This document shows, one piece after another, positions 1 through 9,506 of a DNA stretch of 61,094 nt (the stretch's first letter is position 1; each line of letters begins with the position of its first letter). The DNA comes from Planctomyces sp. SH-PL62 (lineage in GTDB: Bacteria > Planctomycetota > Planctomycetia > Planctomycetales > Planctomycetaceae). The notes under the pieces were generated by a model. That model had not been told where the DNA came from. It searched no databases and was given only the letters and a program-made list of their open reading frames with translations. The stretch covers positions 1 through 61,094 of the forward strand of contig CAMDPX010000010.1 in assembly GCA_945905295.1 (NCBI GenBank). The letters are read 5' to 3'. Both the position numbers and the translations under genes were made by a program.

Positions 1-81
1 CTTCGAGCGCCGGCCCACCACGGACTCGTCAGTCGGTTTTGGATGGGCCGGCGCTCGAAGCGAGCTTGTCCCACCCTACAT
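1..81. repeat. Partial copy of the GTCCCACCCTA palindrome family
   Basis: The stretch containing GGGCCGGCGCTCGAAGCGAG followed by CTTGTCCCACCCTA matches the right half of the full palindrome at 52700-52810. The left part is cut by the window edge or decayed. It lies just beyond the 3' end of the ceramidase-like gene. No protein is evident here. Confidence 0.7.
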
Positions 82-106
82 TGGGTTACGGCGCATCCGC
101 GCCGTT

Positions 107-1543
107 TCACCGCTCGGACGCGACTTCGTTGAGCAGCTTCAGCACCGTCTCGACGATCTGCGGCGAAGCGCCGGTTTCCAGATAGCTGGAGCGTGCGCGC
201 CACGTTTCGTAGCCGGCGAGTTCGTGTTGCTGCGGTGTCGGCAAGTAGCCGTTCCAGCCATTCGCGAGTGCGATCGTAAACGTCGGTTTCAACGGACTGC
301 GACGTTTGATCTCCAGGCCGATCTCCGTGAAGACCTCGGCCGGGATCGCCACGATCCCCAGTTCGCCGATGCGGATCGCTTGCAGCTTGAGCTTCACGGT
401 ATCGGGGTACTCGGCCAGCAACAGCGTCTCGCGAGCGTAAATGTCCGGCATCGTTTTGTACGGGAACGGTCCCGCCTTCTCGATGCGTGCCTTGGCGGCG
501 GCGATGTCGTCGGCCGACGGCTTGCGGACCTTCAGTTCGATCTCGGTCTCGCGCATCGCGATGGTTGCGGTCGAGCGGTACTCGGCTTTCTCGTGTGCGG
601 TGATTGCGGCCGTCGCGACGCTGTTGGCGACGAGTTTGAGCTTCTCGAACGGCTCATACTTCGGAGGCATCGTCAGACCGAAGTTGACGTTGTTGACGTC
701 GCCGCTCGTGCCGTTCGACATCAGTCCGACGAACGGCGTCTTTCCAGAATTGTCCGCCTTGAGCAGTTGCCCGATCCGCTCGGCGAACGCTCCGAAGTAG
801 TCGGCCGACAGATCGCCGCCGGTCCCGCCGACGTAGTGCAGCGAGTAATTCGCCAAGAATGCTCGCGGCTGCCCTTCGGGGGATTGCACGCTCAGGAAGC
901 TGACCTCTGGGTCCACCGGTCCGACAGACTTTGTCACCTTAGGATTGTTGAAACCCGGATTCATCCGCGCTTGGTCGATCAAGCCGAATGGGTTCGTCTC
1001 GCTGCTGGGTTCTTTCAGGAACCAGCGGCGATTGAAGACCTGCGTTTCGTCGCGACCGACGCCCCACGCGACACGAGCCGGCGCGAGGTTGTCGTTCGCC
1101 TGCTTGATGCCAGCCGCGATCCGTTCCGTCAGGAACTCGACGTATTCGACGATCGGCTCGCTCTGAAACGCGCCAGTGACTGTGGGGCACGAATGCGCGT
1201 GCGTGGACGAAATCAGCATTCGATCGGTCGGGATGCCGGTCAGTTTGTTAGCTCGCTGCTTGGCATCATCCATGAGCTCGCGGCGGATCACGCAGTTGTC
1301 TACGACGACGAACGCCACGCGCGTTTTTCCATCGTCCAGCACCAGGCACCGCGCGTGCAGCGGATCGGCCGCCCGCTTCGCCGGAGCATCCTGCATGTTG
1401 CCGTTCATCGAGATGGGAAACTTCAGCGGCGTGACATCCATCGCGAACGCTCCCGCGCGGAGTTCTCCGCCTTTCGATTGTGAAGTGGTCGTGGCCAGGC
1501 TGACCCAAACGAGCAACAACATCATTGGTAGCCGCGACAACAT
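107..1543 (-). CDS. Neutral/alkaline ceramidase-like secreted hydrolase
   Basis: Resembles the neutral/alkaline non-lysosomal ceramidase N-terminal domain family found in many planctomycetes; in characterised members this zinc amidase splits ceramide into sphingosine and fatty acid. The start at 1543 is chosen because AAGGAG sits a few bases upstream and the protein then opens with a signal peptide (MLSRLPMMLLLVWVSLA). Family-like motifs are the early DVTP segment, a VVVDNC strand, and STHAHSCP, the His-containing loop expected to bind zinc. The length of 478 residues is shorter than full ceramidases (about 650 or more), so the C-terminal immunoglobulin-like domain appears absent, as in other planctomycete versions. 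It is a single gene; the actual substrate is unknown. Confidence 0.75.
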   Translation of the reverse strand: MLSRLPMMLLLVWVSLATTTSQSKGGELRAGAFAMDVTPLKFPISMNGNMQDAPAKRAADPLHARCLVLDDGKTRVAFVVVDNCVIRRELMDDAKQRANKLTGIPTDRMLISSTHAHSCPTVTGAFQSEPIVEYVEFLTERIAAGIKQANDNLAPARVAWGVGRDETQVFNRRWFLKEPSSETNPFGLIDQARMNPGFNNPKVTKSVGPVDPEVSFLSVQSPEGQPRAFLANYSLHYVGGTGGDLSADYFGAFAERIGQLLKADNSGKTPFVGLMSNGTSGDVNNVNFGLTMPPKYEPFEKLKLVANSVATAAITAHEKAEYRSTATIAMRETEIELKVRKPSADDIAAAKARIEKAGPFPYKTMPDIYARETLLLAEYPDTVKLKLQAIRIGELGIVAIPAEVFTEIGLEIKRRSPLKPTFTIALANGWNGYLPTPQQHELAGYETWRARSSYLETGASPQIVETVLKLLNEVASER

Positions 1544-1620
1544 GAGGTTCTCCTTCGTGAATGCGGATGAGAAGAAATCTTGGGACACGTTATCGCTCAC
1601 AGCGCGATCCGTGAAACAGT

Positions 1621-1697
1621 CAGGCGAGCGGGGCGGCATCAGCCCCCCCGGTGCGTTCATTGCAGGACCGGGGGGCTGACGCCGCCCCGCTCGCCTG
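1621..1697. repeat. REP-like palindrome (GAGC...GTCAGCCCCCGG family)
   Basis: Inverted repeat with arms of about 30 bp (CAGGCGAGCGGGGCGGCATC and its complement ending GCTCGCCTG) around a short loop. It is a divergent relative of the copies at 20484, 33385, 55521 and 60898, which share the core TTAGCCCCCGG. It lies between divergent genes. A second small hairpin (CCCGGACGTAGGCGTCCGGG) follows at about 1710-1730. Confidence 0.85.
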
Positions 1698-1814
1698 GTT
1701 CATTCATCGGCCCGGACGTAGGCGTCCGGGCTACAAAGAGGCGGGGTGCTTGCTATCCTCCCGCCGCCCTGCGGTCGAGTTTCCGATGCGCTTGGCCAAT
1801 CGAAGGAGATTTTC

Positions 1815-4211
1815 ATGCGAGCGGTTTGCCAACGGTTTGGAGTGCTGGCGGTGGTGGTCGCGGCGGCGGTGTGTGGGTTCACGTTGCCGGCTCAGGAAGA
1901 GGAGATGGTCAATGAGCTTTCGCCGTTCTACGGTTTCAAGCCGATAGAAATGGTGAAGCTGTCGGATCGTTCGGCCAACCTTGTGGCGGGTGACTTGAAC
2001 AAGGATGGCCTGGCCGATCTGGCGATTGCCGACAACGCTCACAGTCGCATCGACCTGTTGCTGCAACGAGCGGCCAAGCCGGCGAATGCTCCGACAGGTA
2101 AGCCGGAGGTCAATCAGTTCGCGGCGCACTGGCGGTTCGAGCATCGCAAGCTGAGCGTCGATCACGACATCGCGGCGATGGCCTTGGGCGACTTCAACCA
2201 CGACGGCCGCACCGACATCGCTTACTTCGGCGGCACCGACAAGCTCGTCATTCGTTTTCAGCCGAAGACCGGCGAATGGATCGAGAAGACCACCATCCGT
2301 CTGCCCGACGTTCCCGCGTTCGCGTGGGTCGTGCTCGCGGGAGACCTCAACAGCGACGGTCGCGACGACATTGCCGTGCTCGGCCTCACCCAAACGTATC
2401 TGCTCTATCAGCAAAAGGACGGCAAGCTCGCCGCGCCGGAGAGCCTGTTCAATACGTCGCAACGGCTGACGCTGGGGCAGATCGCGGACCTCGACGGCGA
2501 CGGCCGCAAAGATCTTTGTTACCTCTCGAACGATGAGGGAGAGCAATCGCTCGCCGCGCGGCTGCAAGGTCAGGACGGCAAGCTCGGCCCCGAACTGCGC
2601 TTCGAGATGACGAAGCCGCGGTCAGTCTCGATCGCTCAAATGGACCGCACGCCGCAGGTCGAAGTGCTGACCGTCGATGCCACCACTGGCCGCGTCAAAG
2701 TCCTGCAAATGGAGCGGCCCGCTCCCAAGCCGGGTGAGTTATCCAGCCGGTTGATTCAATACGGACTCGGCCAGCAGGGAGCCGCCACGAATCGGGACGT
2801 CGCGATCGCCGACCTCGACGGTGATGGGCTCAAGGATGTCGTTGTGTCCGACTCCGAAGCCGCGCGGATGATCGTCTTCAAGCAACGCAAAGGGATCGGC
2901 CTCGAACAAGGCGAAGCGTTTTCCGGTCTCGTCGGCGCGGACCAAATCCGAGCGGCTGATCTCGATGACAACGGATCTGCGGAAGTCGTGGTGCTCAGCA
3001 CGAAGGAGAAGACGATCGGAGTCAGCCGCATGGTCGAAGGCCGATTGACGTTTCCACAAGCGCTGCCGATGGGTGGCAAAGAGCCGATCGCGCTGGAACT
3101 CGCCGACCTCGACAACGACAAGCACCTCGATGTGATCTATCTGACGAAAGCCCGCGCCGCACGCGAAACGACTTACACGCTCGAAGCTCTGCACCGCGCG
3201 GCCAACGGTAGTTGGGAGCCGCATCAATTCGACGGCAAGCCCTCCGTCACGTTGGAGCTCAAGGCGTCGCCGAACCGCATCCAACGACTCGACATCAACG
3301 GCGATGGGAAGCCGGAGTTCATGATCTTCGGCGGCAGCGACAAAGCTCCGTCGCTGTTCACGCTCGATGAGAAGGGGGTGCCGAAAGAAATGAAGACCGA
3401 AGGGGGCATTCAACTCGGCAACGTGCAGCCAGGAGCCGTCTTCTTCGGGCAAACGCCGAACCCCACGATGCTGGTCGCGCAAGACAAGTTTGTCCGCAAC
3501 ATGCGCTTCGACGAAGCAACGCGCGGCTGGCAAGTCGCCGATCAATTCAACGTGGCCGAAGCGACCGCCAAGACGGTCGGCGCGGCCTCCATCAATCTCG
3601 ATGGAAAGCCCGGCAACGAGATCGTGTTGATCGACGTCGGCGTGCAGAAGCTGAAAGTCTTGCGGCTGGAAGAGGGCGTTTACCGTCCGTGGCAAGAAGT
3701 GGAACTCGGCCGCTTCCCATTCAAGTCCGCGCACGTTTCCGATCTCAACGGCGACGGCCAGGATGATCTGCTACTGTTCGGCCAGGGCAAGTTCGCCGTG
3801 CTGTACTCCGGCCGCGCTGATCCCACGATGAGAGAGCTCGCCAGCTACGAAACCAAAACGGAGAAGACCTTCTTCGCCGACGTGGTCGGCGGCGATCTGA
3901 ACGGCGACGCTCAACCTGATCTGGCCGCGATCGACACGCGCTCGCACAACCTCGAAATCCTGAACTTCACACCGGGGACTGCCGACCAAGCCGCCTCGCT
4001 CCGCTCGGCCCTGGCGTTTCAAATCTTCGAGGAGAAGAGCTTCTCACGCGAAGATGAAGGAGGGGACTTCGAGCCGCGCGAATCGCTGATCATCGACGTC
4101 ACCAACGACGGCCGCCCCGACTTGGTGCTGCTGGTTCACGACCGCATCTTGATCTACCCACAAGACGACGGCCGCTCGGAAGTGGCCACGACGCCCGCCG
4201 CCGCGCGGTAA
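1815..4211 (+). CDS. Secreted FG-GAP/VCBS repeat protein
   Basis: A 798-residue exported protein built of beta-propeller FG-GAP (VCBS) repeats. The start is set by AAGGAG six bases upstream of ATG 1815, giving a signal peptide (MRAVCQRFGVLAVVVAAAVCG). Repeats recur throughout with calcium-binding-like DLNKDGLADL, DFNHDGRTDI, DLNSDGRDDI, DLDGDGRKDL, DLDGDGLKDV, DINGDGKPEF, DLNGDGQDDL and DLNGDAQPDL motifs, about eight to ten in all, consistent with two propellers. Such proteins are abundant in planctomycetes, but their specific function is generally unknown. No enzyme domain is visible. It converges with the esterase gene downstream. Confidence 0.85.
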   Translation: MRAVCQRFGVLAVVVAAAVCGFTLPAQEEEMVNELSPFYGFKPIEMVKLSDRSANLVAGDLNKDGLADLAIADNAHSRIDLLLQRAAKPANAPTGKPEVNQFAAHWRFEHRKLSVDHDIAAMALGDFNHDGRTDIAYFGGTDKLVIRFQPKTGEWIEKTTIRLPDVPAFAWVVLAGDLNSDGRDDIAVLGLTQTYLLYQQKDGKLAAPESLFNTSQRLTLGQIADLDGDGRKDLCYLSNDEGEQSLAARLQGQDGKLGPELRFEMTKPRSVSIAQMDRTPQVEVLTVDATTGRVKVLQMERPAPKPGELSSRLIQYGLGQQGAATNRDVAIADLDGDGLKDVVVSDSEAARMIVFKQRKGIGLEQGEAFSGLVGADQIRAADLDDNGSAEVVVLSTKEKTIGVSRMVEGRLTFPQALPMGGKEPIALELADLDNDKHLDVIYLTKARAARETTYTLEALHRAANGSWEPHQFDGKPSVTLELKASPNRIQRLDINGDGKPEFMIFGGSDKAPSLFTLDEKGVPKEMKTEGGIQLGNVQPGAVFFGQTPNPTMLVAQDKFVRNMRFDEATRGWQVADQFNVAEATAKTVGAASINLDGKPGNEIVLIDVGVQKLKVLRLEEGVYRPWQEVELGRFPFKSAHVSDLNGDGQDDLLLFGQGKFAVLYSGRADPTMRELASYETKTEKTFFADVVGGDLNGDAQPDLAAIDTRSHNLEILNFTPGTADQAASLRSALAFQIFEEKSFSREDEGGDFEPRESLIIDVTNDGRPDLVLLVHDRILIYPQDDGRSEVATTPAAAR

Positions 4212-4259
4212 GGCGGAGCGGCGAATCCGCCAGAGGGCCAGGCACCCATTCGTTGCTCG

Positions 4260-5195
4260 TCAATTCGAGGTCGGCTTGAGGAATCCTCGATTCCGCAGCC
4301 AGTCGGTACAGGCCGTCGTCCAAGTCGAGCATGCCGCGTTTGTCGGCCGCACTCCAAAACCGTGACCGCCGGACGCATAGACGTGCAAGTCCGAATGAAT
4401 GCCGGCTCGCTTCAACGCCAGGTAGAACGTGACACTGTGCTCCACGTCGCTGATCGGATCGTCCGAGGCGTGAACGAACAACAGCGGGGGCGCGTCCACC
4501 GGCAGCTTCACTGTGGGAGAGAGTGGCCCCACCTCCTTGAACTTGAAGTAACCCGAATAGACCGGGATGCCGAAGTCAGGCCGGCAACTGATTTCGTCGA
4601 TGGCGTCGATTGGTTCGTACGTCCGCTTCTCGAAGTTGGTCGCGGTTGCTCCGACAAGGTGTCCGCCCGCCGAGAATCCAATCATGCCGATCCGCTGCGG
4701 GTCGATGCCCCACTCCTTCGCCTTACTGCGCACGAGGCTGACCGCACGCTGAGCATCTTTCACTGGGCCGATCGGCGGCACCCCCTTCTCGTCGCCGGGG
4801 CGGCGCGGGCAGCGATACTTCAAGATGATGCCGGTCATGCCCAGCGAGTTCAGCCACTCGGCGATTTCTTCCCCTTCGACGTCCCAGCCAAGATTGTGAT
4901 ATCCGCCGCCCGGGCAGATCAGCATGGCAGTCCCGGTGTTCTTGTCGCTCGCCGGCCGATAGATCGTGAGTGTCGGCTTGGTGACGTTGGTCTTCCACTT
5001 CGTCGGTTTGCCGGCGACTTCATACGGCTTGCCTTTGACCATGAGCTGGATGAACTTCTCTTCGCCGATCGTCTCGGCATTGTCATCGGCCGGTTTGCCC
5101 GGCCAGAGGTCGATGACGAGCGGTTGATCGGCGGCCATCAGCGAGCTCGCGAGCAAACCGAGAAACAACGAGATGGTCAGTGCGATGGACTTCAT
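4260..5195 (-). CDS. Secreted alpha/beta hydrolase (BD-FAE/acetylxylan esterase-like)
   Basis: A 311-residue alpha/beta hydrolase with a signal peptide (MKSIALTISLFLGLLASSLMA). The start at 5195 fits that signal peptide and has GGAG upstream. The oxyanion-hole stretch ICPGGGYHNLGWD and the nucleophile elbow GFSAGGHL are characteristic of the dienelactone hydrolase/acetylxylan esterase-like group; VHASDDPI (Asp) and SGGHGFG (His) complete the triad. It probably removes ester groups from plant or algal polysaccharides outside the cytoplasm. It sits 85 bp downstream of the beta-helix protein on the same strand, so the two may be co-transcribed and act on the same polymer. That link is inferred. 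Confidence 0.8.
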   Translation of the reverse strand: MKSIALTISLFLGLLASSLMAADQPLVIDLWPGKPADDNAETIGEEKFIQLMVKGKPYEVAGKPTKWKTNVTKPTLTIYRPASDKNTGTAMLICPGGGYHNLGWDVEGEEIAEWLNSLGMTGIILKYRCPRRPGDEKGVPPIGPVKDAQRAVSLVRSKAKEWGIDPQRIGMIGFSAGGHLVGATATNFEKRTYEPIDAIDEISCRPDFGIPVYSGYFKFKEVGPLSPTVKLPVDAPPLLFVHASDDPISDVEHSVTFYLALKRAGIHSDLHVYASGGHGFGVRPTNAACSTWTTACTDWLRNRGFLKPTSN

Positions 5196-5280
5196 GGAAA
5201 GGCTCCGGCAACGTGTTCGTAGGATGGGCATTCTTGCCCGTCCTGTCTTCTCACCAATGCGGTCGGGACGGAGTCCCAAC

Positions 5281-6774
5281 CTACTCCGGCAACACGACAA
5301 AGGCGGCGAACTGGGGTTCGGTGACTGGTAACTCCACGTTTGGCATTCCGACCGGCGGCGGAGGCGTGATCGGCTTCATGGGGACTCGCACGGGGCGGCC
5401 ATCGTAGACGCCTGACACCAGCGATGCACCGAAGAAGTCCTTGACGCTCACGATCCGAAACTTCTGCCCCGATGTGAGCACGCGCGACAAATCGACATCG
5501 ACCTCCGGCAGCTTCGCAGGATTGAGCACAGCCACATGAGCGCGGCCCGGTTCGTGAGCGTTCGGCCGGACGATCACTTGCAGCTTGGACGGAGCACCTT
5601 TCGTGAACGTGCTCTTGGCGTCGAGTCCGGTTGTCGCTCGCCATTCCGTGAAACTCAGGCCGCGACTCTTTGAGCTTTCGACGACGGAGCACTCACCCCA
5701 GCGGCCGTCGGTCACGTAGTAATCGTTCTCGTTCCAGCGCAGACCGCCGAGCAACAGCCGCTCGGCTCCTTCCAGCGACACGACCGTGGATGAGGCAACG
5801 ATCGTGTTGTGCATGACGGTCGCCTTGCGGAAGTCGCGGAGCACGAGGCCCTCCGAGTAATTGCCGGTGCAGACGACATCCTCATTGGTGGTGCCCCACG
5901 GATAGCCCAGCCGCATTCCGCCTCCGACGATCACATTGTCGCGCACCGCGATCCGTTCGGCGGGCGAACCGCCACCCACCATGATGCCCGACGCGTTATC
6001 TCCCTTGCGTGTCAGACAGCCGTTTTCGAAGGCGATGTTGCCGTCGATCTCGAAGCCCTTGAGCGACGCCTTCTCCGAGCCGTAAACGTGAATCCCATAC
6101 GCGAACTGATGGAACACGACGTTGTCCACGATCCGCTTGGTCCCGCGAGCGTTCTGCGCGTAGATCGCATGTCCGTGACCGCGATCCGGACCGCGCCAAC
6201 CGTTGTTGTAGATCAGGCAGCCGGAGACCTCGCCTCCTTCACCTTCAGCCCAGAAGCCGAACCCGCTGCCGCAGTCATGCACCACGAGATTCACGACCGA
6301 GACGCGGTCTCCGCGCACATCGACATTGCCGCGCCGAATATCGGCCGGCCACGAGCCAGCGATCTTGGTCTCTCGCAGCGGATGACTGCACGTCACCTCG
6401 AAGTCGCGATAGACGGCATCCGCTCCGAGCATCAAGAACAGCCCGTTGTCCCGTTCGTCCCCGTCACGCGGCTGCGTGTCGATCGTCACTCGCCCCCCAC
6501 GCTCGCCGCGCACCACCACCGGAGTTCCCGGCCGGCCGCTCAGCCGCGACACGAAGCCGCCACGATACGTCCCCGCATGAATCCAAACGGTGTCTCCTGG
6601 CTTCACGACATCAGTCGCGACCAGAGCGGTTCCCAAATCCCACGGCTCCGCAACCGATCCTTGGCCTTTCGGTAAGCCATTCGGAGTCACATGAAAATCG
6701 GCAGCCTCAATTTGGACCACGGCGACGAGCACAATGATCACGCTCAGCCAACGATATCGAGTCGGCGTCGTCAT
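5281..6774 (-). CDS. Right-handed beta-helix (pectate-lyase fold) exported protein
   Basis: A 497-residue protein with an N-terminal hydrophobic segment (LSVIIVLVAVVQIEA) acting as signal peptide. The opening FHVTPNG...G(S)...P is typical of parallel beta-helix proteins and leads into short repeated turns (GDTVWIHAGTYRGGFVSR; NVVFHQFAYGIHVYG; ENGCLTRKGDNASGIMVGGG) that build the coil, roughly residues 25-400. A C-terminal region of about 80 residues looks like an extra beta-sandwich. Proteins of this fold bind or cleave polysaccharides; no catalytic residues can be assigned confidently. The neighbouring esterase and PQQ protein share its strand. Confidence 0.7.
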   Translation of the reverse strand: MTTPTRYRWLSVIIVLVAVVQIEAADFHVTPNGLPKGQGSVAEPWDLGTALVATDVVKPGDTVWIHAGTYRGGFVSRLSGRPGTPVVVRGERGGRVTIDTQPRDGDERDNGLFLMLGADAVYRDFEVTCSHPLRETKIAGSWPADIRRGNVDVRGDRVSVVNLVVHDCGSGFGFWAEGEGGEVSGCLIYNNGWRGPDRGHGHAIYAQNARGTKRIVDNVVFHQFAYGIHVYGSEKASLKGFEIDGNIAFENGCLTRKGDNASGIMVGGGSPAERIAVRDNVIVGGGMRLGYPWGTTNEDVVCTGNYSEGLVLRDFRKATVMHNTIVASSTVVSLEGAERLLLGGLRWNENDYYVTDGRWGECSVVESSKSRGLSFTEWRATTGLDAKSTFTKGAPSKLQVIVRPNAHEPGRAHVAVLNPAKLPEVDVDLSRVLTSGQKFRIVSVKDFFGASLVSGVYDGRPVRVPMKPITPPPPVGMPNVELPVTEPQFAAFVVLPE

Positions 6775-6812
6775 TTTTGACTCCCAATGGATTTCGCTCG
6801 CATCTCAAAACA

Positions 6813-8150
6813 TCACGGAATGGCGAATCGCAGCAGTTGGCCGTGGCGGTCTCGGCAAAGGATTTGGCGATTCGAGACGACCACATGCGGCCAGACATCG
6901 TCGGTGGCGAGGCGGCTGACGCGGGCCAACTCGCGATACGTCTTGTTGGGTGAGGCAGACGTTTCCGCCAGAAGAAGTTCGCCGCGCCCTGCCCAGACGA
7001 TGAGTTTGTCATCGGACGTGACGACGACCGAACCGGCATCGCCGACGGGTGGACCTTCCCAAACGAGCTCTCCGGTTCGCCAGTCGAGACATCGCAGCCG
7101 GTTCCATGCAACGTAGATTCGGCCGCCATGAATCACCGGAGTACAGGCCTTCGAGCCGAATGGCTGCTCCCAAAGTTTCTCGGCACCGCGCAGCGTGATT
7201 CGCAGTTTGCACATCGCCCGATGGTTGTATTCGGAGGTGATGAGCACGCAGTCGTCCTGCACGGCGGGGCTGGCGATGTTGTTGGCGAACTCGGTGATCC
7301 ACGGATAAGTCGCGACCGTTTCGCCGGCATGAGCGGCATCGAGTCGCACGACCAGCAAGCCGTCGAACGTTAATGCCGCGACGCATGGGACTCCTTCGAC
7401 GGTGATCGGCGACAACCCGCCGCTGTGTCCGGCAACACTCGTGGCTTGAGATCGCCAGACTTCGCGGCCCGTACGTTTTTCAAACGCGACGATGGTTCCC
7501 GTCGGGCCGCCGACTTCAACCAGCAGCCAGTTGTGATGCACCAGCGGCGCGGACGTGTAACCGTAATCTCGCTGGCCGCTGCGACCGACTTTCGCACGCC
7601 TCGGCATGTGGTAGTCGTCGTAGAGACTACGGTGCCAAACCTTGGCTCCGCGCTGTCGTGTGTCCCAGCAATGCAGATCGCCGTCGGCACTCAACGTGTA
7701 AAGGAACTGTGTGTCCGGATCGAATTCCGGCGTCGAAGACGGTCCTGAATACAGCCCCTCATCGCCCATCGCGTTTCGTCCGTAACGCGGAGTTTTGTAA
7801 GACACCGTCCAGACGGCCTCACCGGTCTGAGCATTCAAGCACGAGACGATGTTCTGCCCGTCTCGATGTCCCAGCGCGAAGATCTGCTCGCCGACAAGCA
7901 GTGGCGAAGAGGCTCCCTCGCCAACGTTCGCGGTCCACGTTGGCTTCGAGTCGATCCAGCGCGAGCCGTTCCACCCCGAAGCTTCTTGAATGACGCCGTG
8001 GCGTTGCGAGCCTCGCCAATGCGCCCAGTCCTCAGCCGAGGCGAGGACGGCAATGCTCCAACCGATCATCGCGACCGCTCCGATTCGTCTCGGCCTGCGA
8101 CTGCGCGAGGTCTCGATCGCATCGTTACCGTTCCATGATTCCACTGCCAT
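6813..8150 (-). CDS. PQQ-like beta-propeller (BamB-like) exported protein
   Basis: A 445-residue PQQ/quinoprotein-type propeller. The ATG at 8150 has AGGAG eight bases upstream. A hydrophobic stretch around residues 24-40 (IGAVAMIGWSIAVLASA) serves as signal or anchor, followed by the planctomycete-typical WAHWRGSQRHGV. Repeats contain tryptophan-docking-like strands: CLNAQTGEAVWTVS, FEKRTGREVWRS, CLDWRTGELVWEG. Planctomycetes carry many such outer-membrane-assembly BamB-like proteins of unknown ligand. There is no sign of the catalytic residues of alcohol dehydrogenases. It is divergent from the amidohydrolase, with 120 bp between them. Confidence 0.8.
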   Translation of the reverse strand: MAVESWNGNDAIETSRSRRPRRIGAVAMIGWSIAVLASAEDWAHWRGSQRHGVIQEASGWNGSRWIDSKPTWTANVGEGASSPLLVGEQIFALGHRDGQNIVSCLNAQTGEAVWTVSYKTPRYGRNAMGDEGLYSGPSSTPEFDPDTQFLYTLSADGDLHCWDTRQRGAKVWHRSLYDDYHMPRRAKVGRSGQRDYGYTSAPLVHHNWLLVEVGGPTGTIVAFEKRTGREVWRSQATSVAGHSGGLSPITVEGVPCVAALTFDGLLVVRLDAAHAGETVATYPWITEFANNIASPAVQDDCVLITSEYNHRAMCKLRITLRGAEKLWEQPFGSKACTPVIHGGRIYVAWNRLRCLDWRTGELVWEGPPVGDAGSVVVTSDDKLIVWAGRGELLLAETSASPNKTYRELARVSRLATDDVWPHVVVSNRQILCRDRHGQLLRFAIP

Positions 8151-8270
8151 GCGGACGCTCCTGCGGTCGCCAGACCTGACCCTTGTGCCTGCGAGTCAGG
8201 GCATTGAAACTGGAACCGGTGGTGTTTACCACGCTTCGATATTTCGACACGCCTCTCGCGAGATCTGCGC

Positions 8271-9506
8271 ATGACGCTGCCCATTGTGTTTCGTGGCCAA
8301 ATCGTGTTTCCCGATCGCATCGAACGGGGAGCGATCCTTGTCCGTGAGGGACGAATCACCGACGTGCTTAATGCCGGGGCGACATTGCCGGGCGAGGCAA
8401 CCATTGTGGATGCGGGCGACGGATATCTCGCGCCGGGCTTCGTAGAACTGCACTGTCACGGCGGCGACGGTGGCGATTTCATGGATGGGACGGACGAGTC
8501 GTTTCGGCTTGCGCTACAAGCTCACGCGCGACACGGTACGACGCGCATGGCGATCACCACGACGGTCGCGCGGCACGATCAGATTCTCGCCACGTTGGAA
8601 CTCACTCGGCAGTTTCGTCGCACTCCGGAACCGAATGGCTCGCGCGTGATGGGGGCTCACTTTTATGGACCCTACTTCCGCTACGAGGCGCGTGGAGCTC
8701 ATCCTGGCGCGTCGGTTCGGCCGGCGGTTCAGCAGGAGTTCGATCAATACCTCGAATACGCCGACGATCTCGTGACCGCCACAGTCGCTCCCGAAATCGT
8801 CGGAGCCAAAGAGTTCGCGCTAGCCTGCCGGGCGAAAGGGGTGCGGACGAACGTCGGTCACTCATGGGCGACGTTCGCTCAAATGACCGAGGCCGTCGGG
8901 TGGGGCGTGCGGCACATCGATCATCTGTTTTGCGCGATGTCCGACAAGAGCAAGCTGCGGCAGTTTCAGATGTATCCGATGCAGGGAGGCGTGCTCGAAG
9001 CGACGCTCTATTACGACGAACTAACCACCGAGGTCATCGCCGACGGCAAGCATCTCGACGCGAGCCTGCTGCTGTTAGCCTTGAAGATCAAAGGCCCGGA
9101 TCGGCTCGCTCTGGTGACCGATTGCAGCCGCGCGCTCGACATGCCCAACGGCAACTATGTGATCGGCCCGCGTGACGGCGGAGAACCCTTCGTCAAACAG
9201 GACGACGTGGGCATGTTGCCGGACCTGACTGCGCTGGCTTCGAGCGTCCAGGGCATGGACCACATGATCCGCACATTCGCAAAGCTCACCGGACGCCCCT
9301 TGTGGGAGGTGATTCGCATGGCCTCGCTCACCCCGGCTCACATCGCGGGACGCGATCATGAACTCGGCAGCCTCGAAAAGGGAAAGCGCGCCGACGTGGT
9401 CGTGCTCAACCGCGATCTGACCGTGCGGCGCGTCTTCATCGACGGGACGGAATTGCGGCTGTCGGGTCAATCGGTCAACGGCACTGACGCCGTGCGACCG
9501 GCATAA
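8271..9506 (+). CDS. NagA-like N-acetylglucosamine-6-phosphate deacetylase family protein
   Basis: A 411-residue amidohydrolase of the NagA family, whose members deacetylate GlcNAc-6-phosphate in amino-sugar catabolism. Visible motifs are APGFVELHCHGGDGGDFMDG (HxH metal site), NVGHSWA and HIDHLF (the two later histidines), and VTDCSRALD (catalytic Asp). The strand that normally carries the metal-binding Glu (HLEGP in classical NagA) reads GAHFYGPYF, so Glu is replaced by Tyr. This points to altered metal content or substrate. The 3' end overlaps hypD tail-to-tail by 40 bp. I leave the gene symbol blank because of the lost ligand. Confidence 0.75.
   Translation: MTLPIVFRGQIVFPDRIERGAILVREGRITDVLNAGATLPGEATIVDAGDGYLAPGFVELHCHGGDGGDFMDGTDESFRLALQAHARHGTTRMAITTTVARHDQILATLELTRQFRRTPEPNGSRVMGAHFYGPYFRYEARGAHPGASVRPAVQQEFDQYLEYADDLVTATVAPEIVGAKEFALACRAKGVRTNVGHSWATFAQMTEAVGWGVRHIDHLFCAMSDKSKLRQFQMYPMQGGVLEATLYYDELTTEVIADGKHLDASLLLLALKIKGPDRLALVTDCSRALDMPNGNYVIGPRDGGEPFVKQDDVGMLPDLTALASSVQGMDHMIRTFAKLTGRPLWEVIRMASLTPAHIAGRDHELGSLEKGKRADVVVLNRDLTVRRVFIDGTELRLSGQSVNGTDAVRPA

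Noticed and set aside
224-1483. Long plus-strand open frame opposite the ceramidase-like gene
   Set aside because: It is a shadow of the GC-rich minus-strand gene; no ribosome site, no recognisable protein features, and the minus-strand frame has a signal peptide and family motifs.
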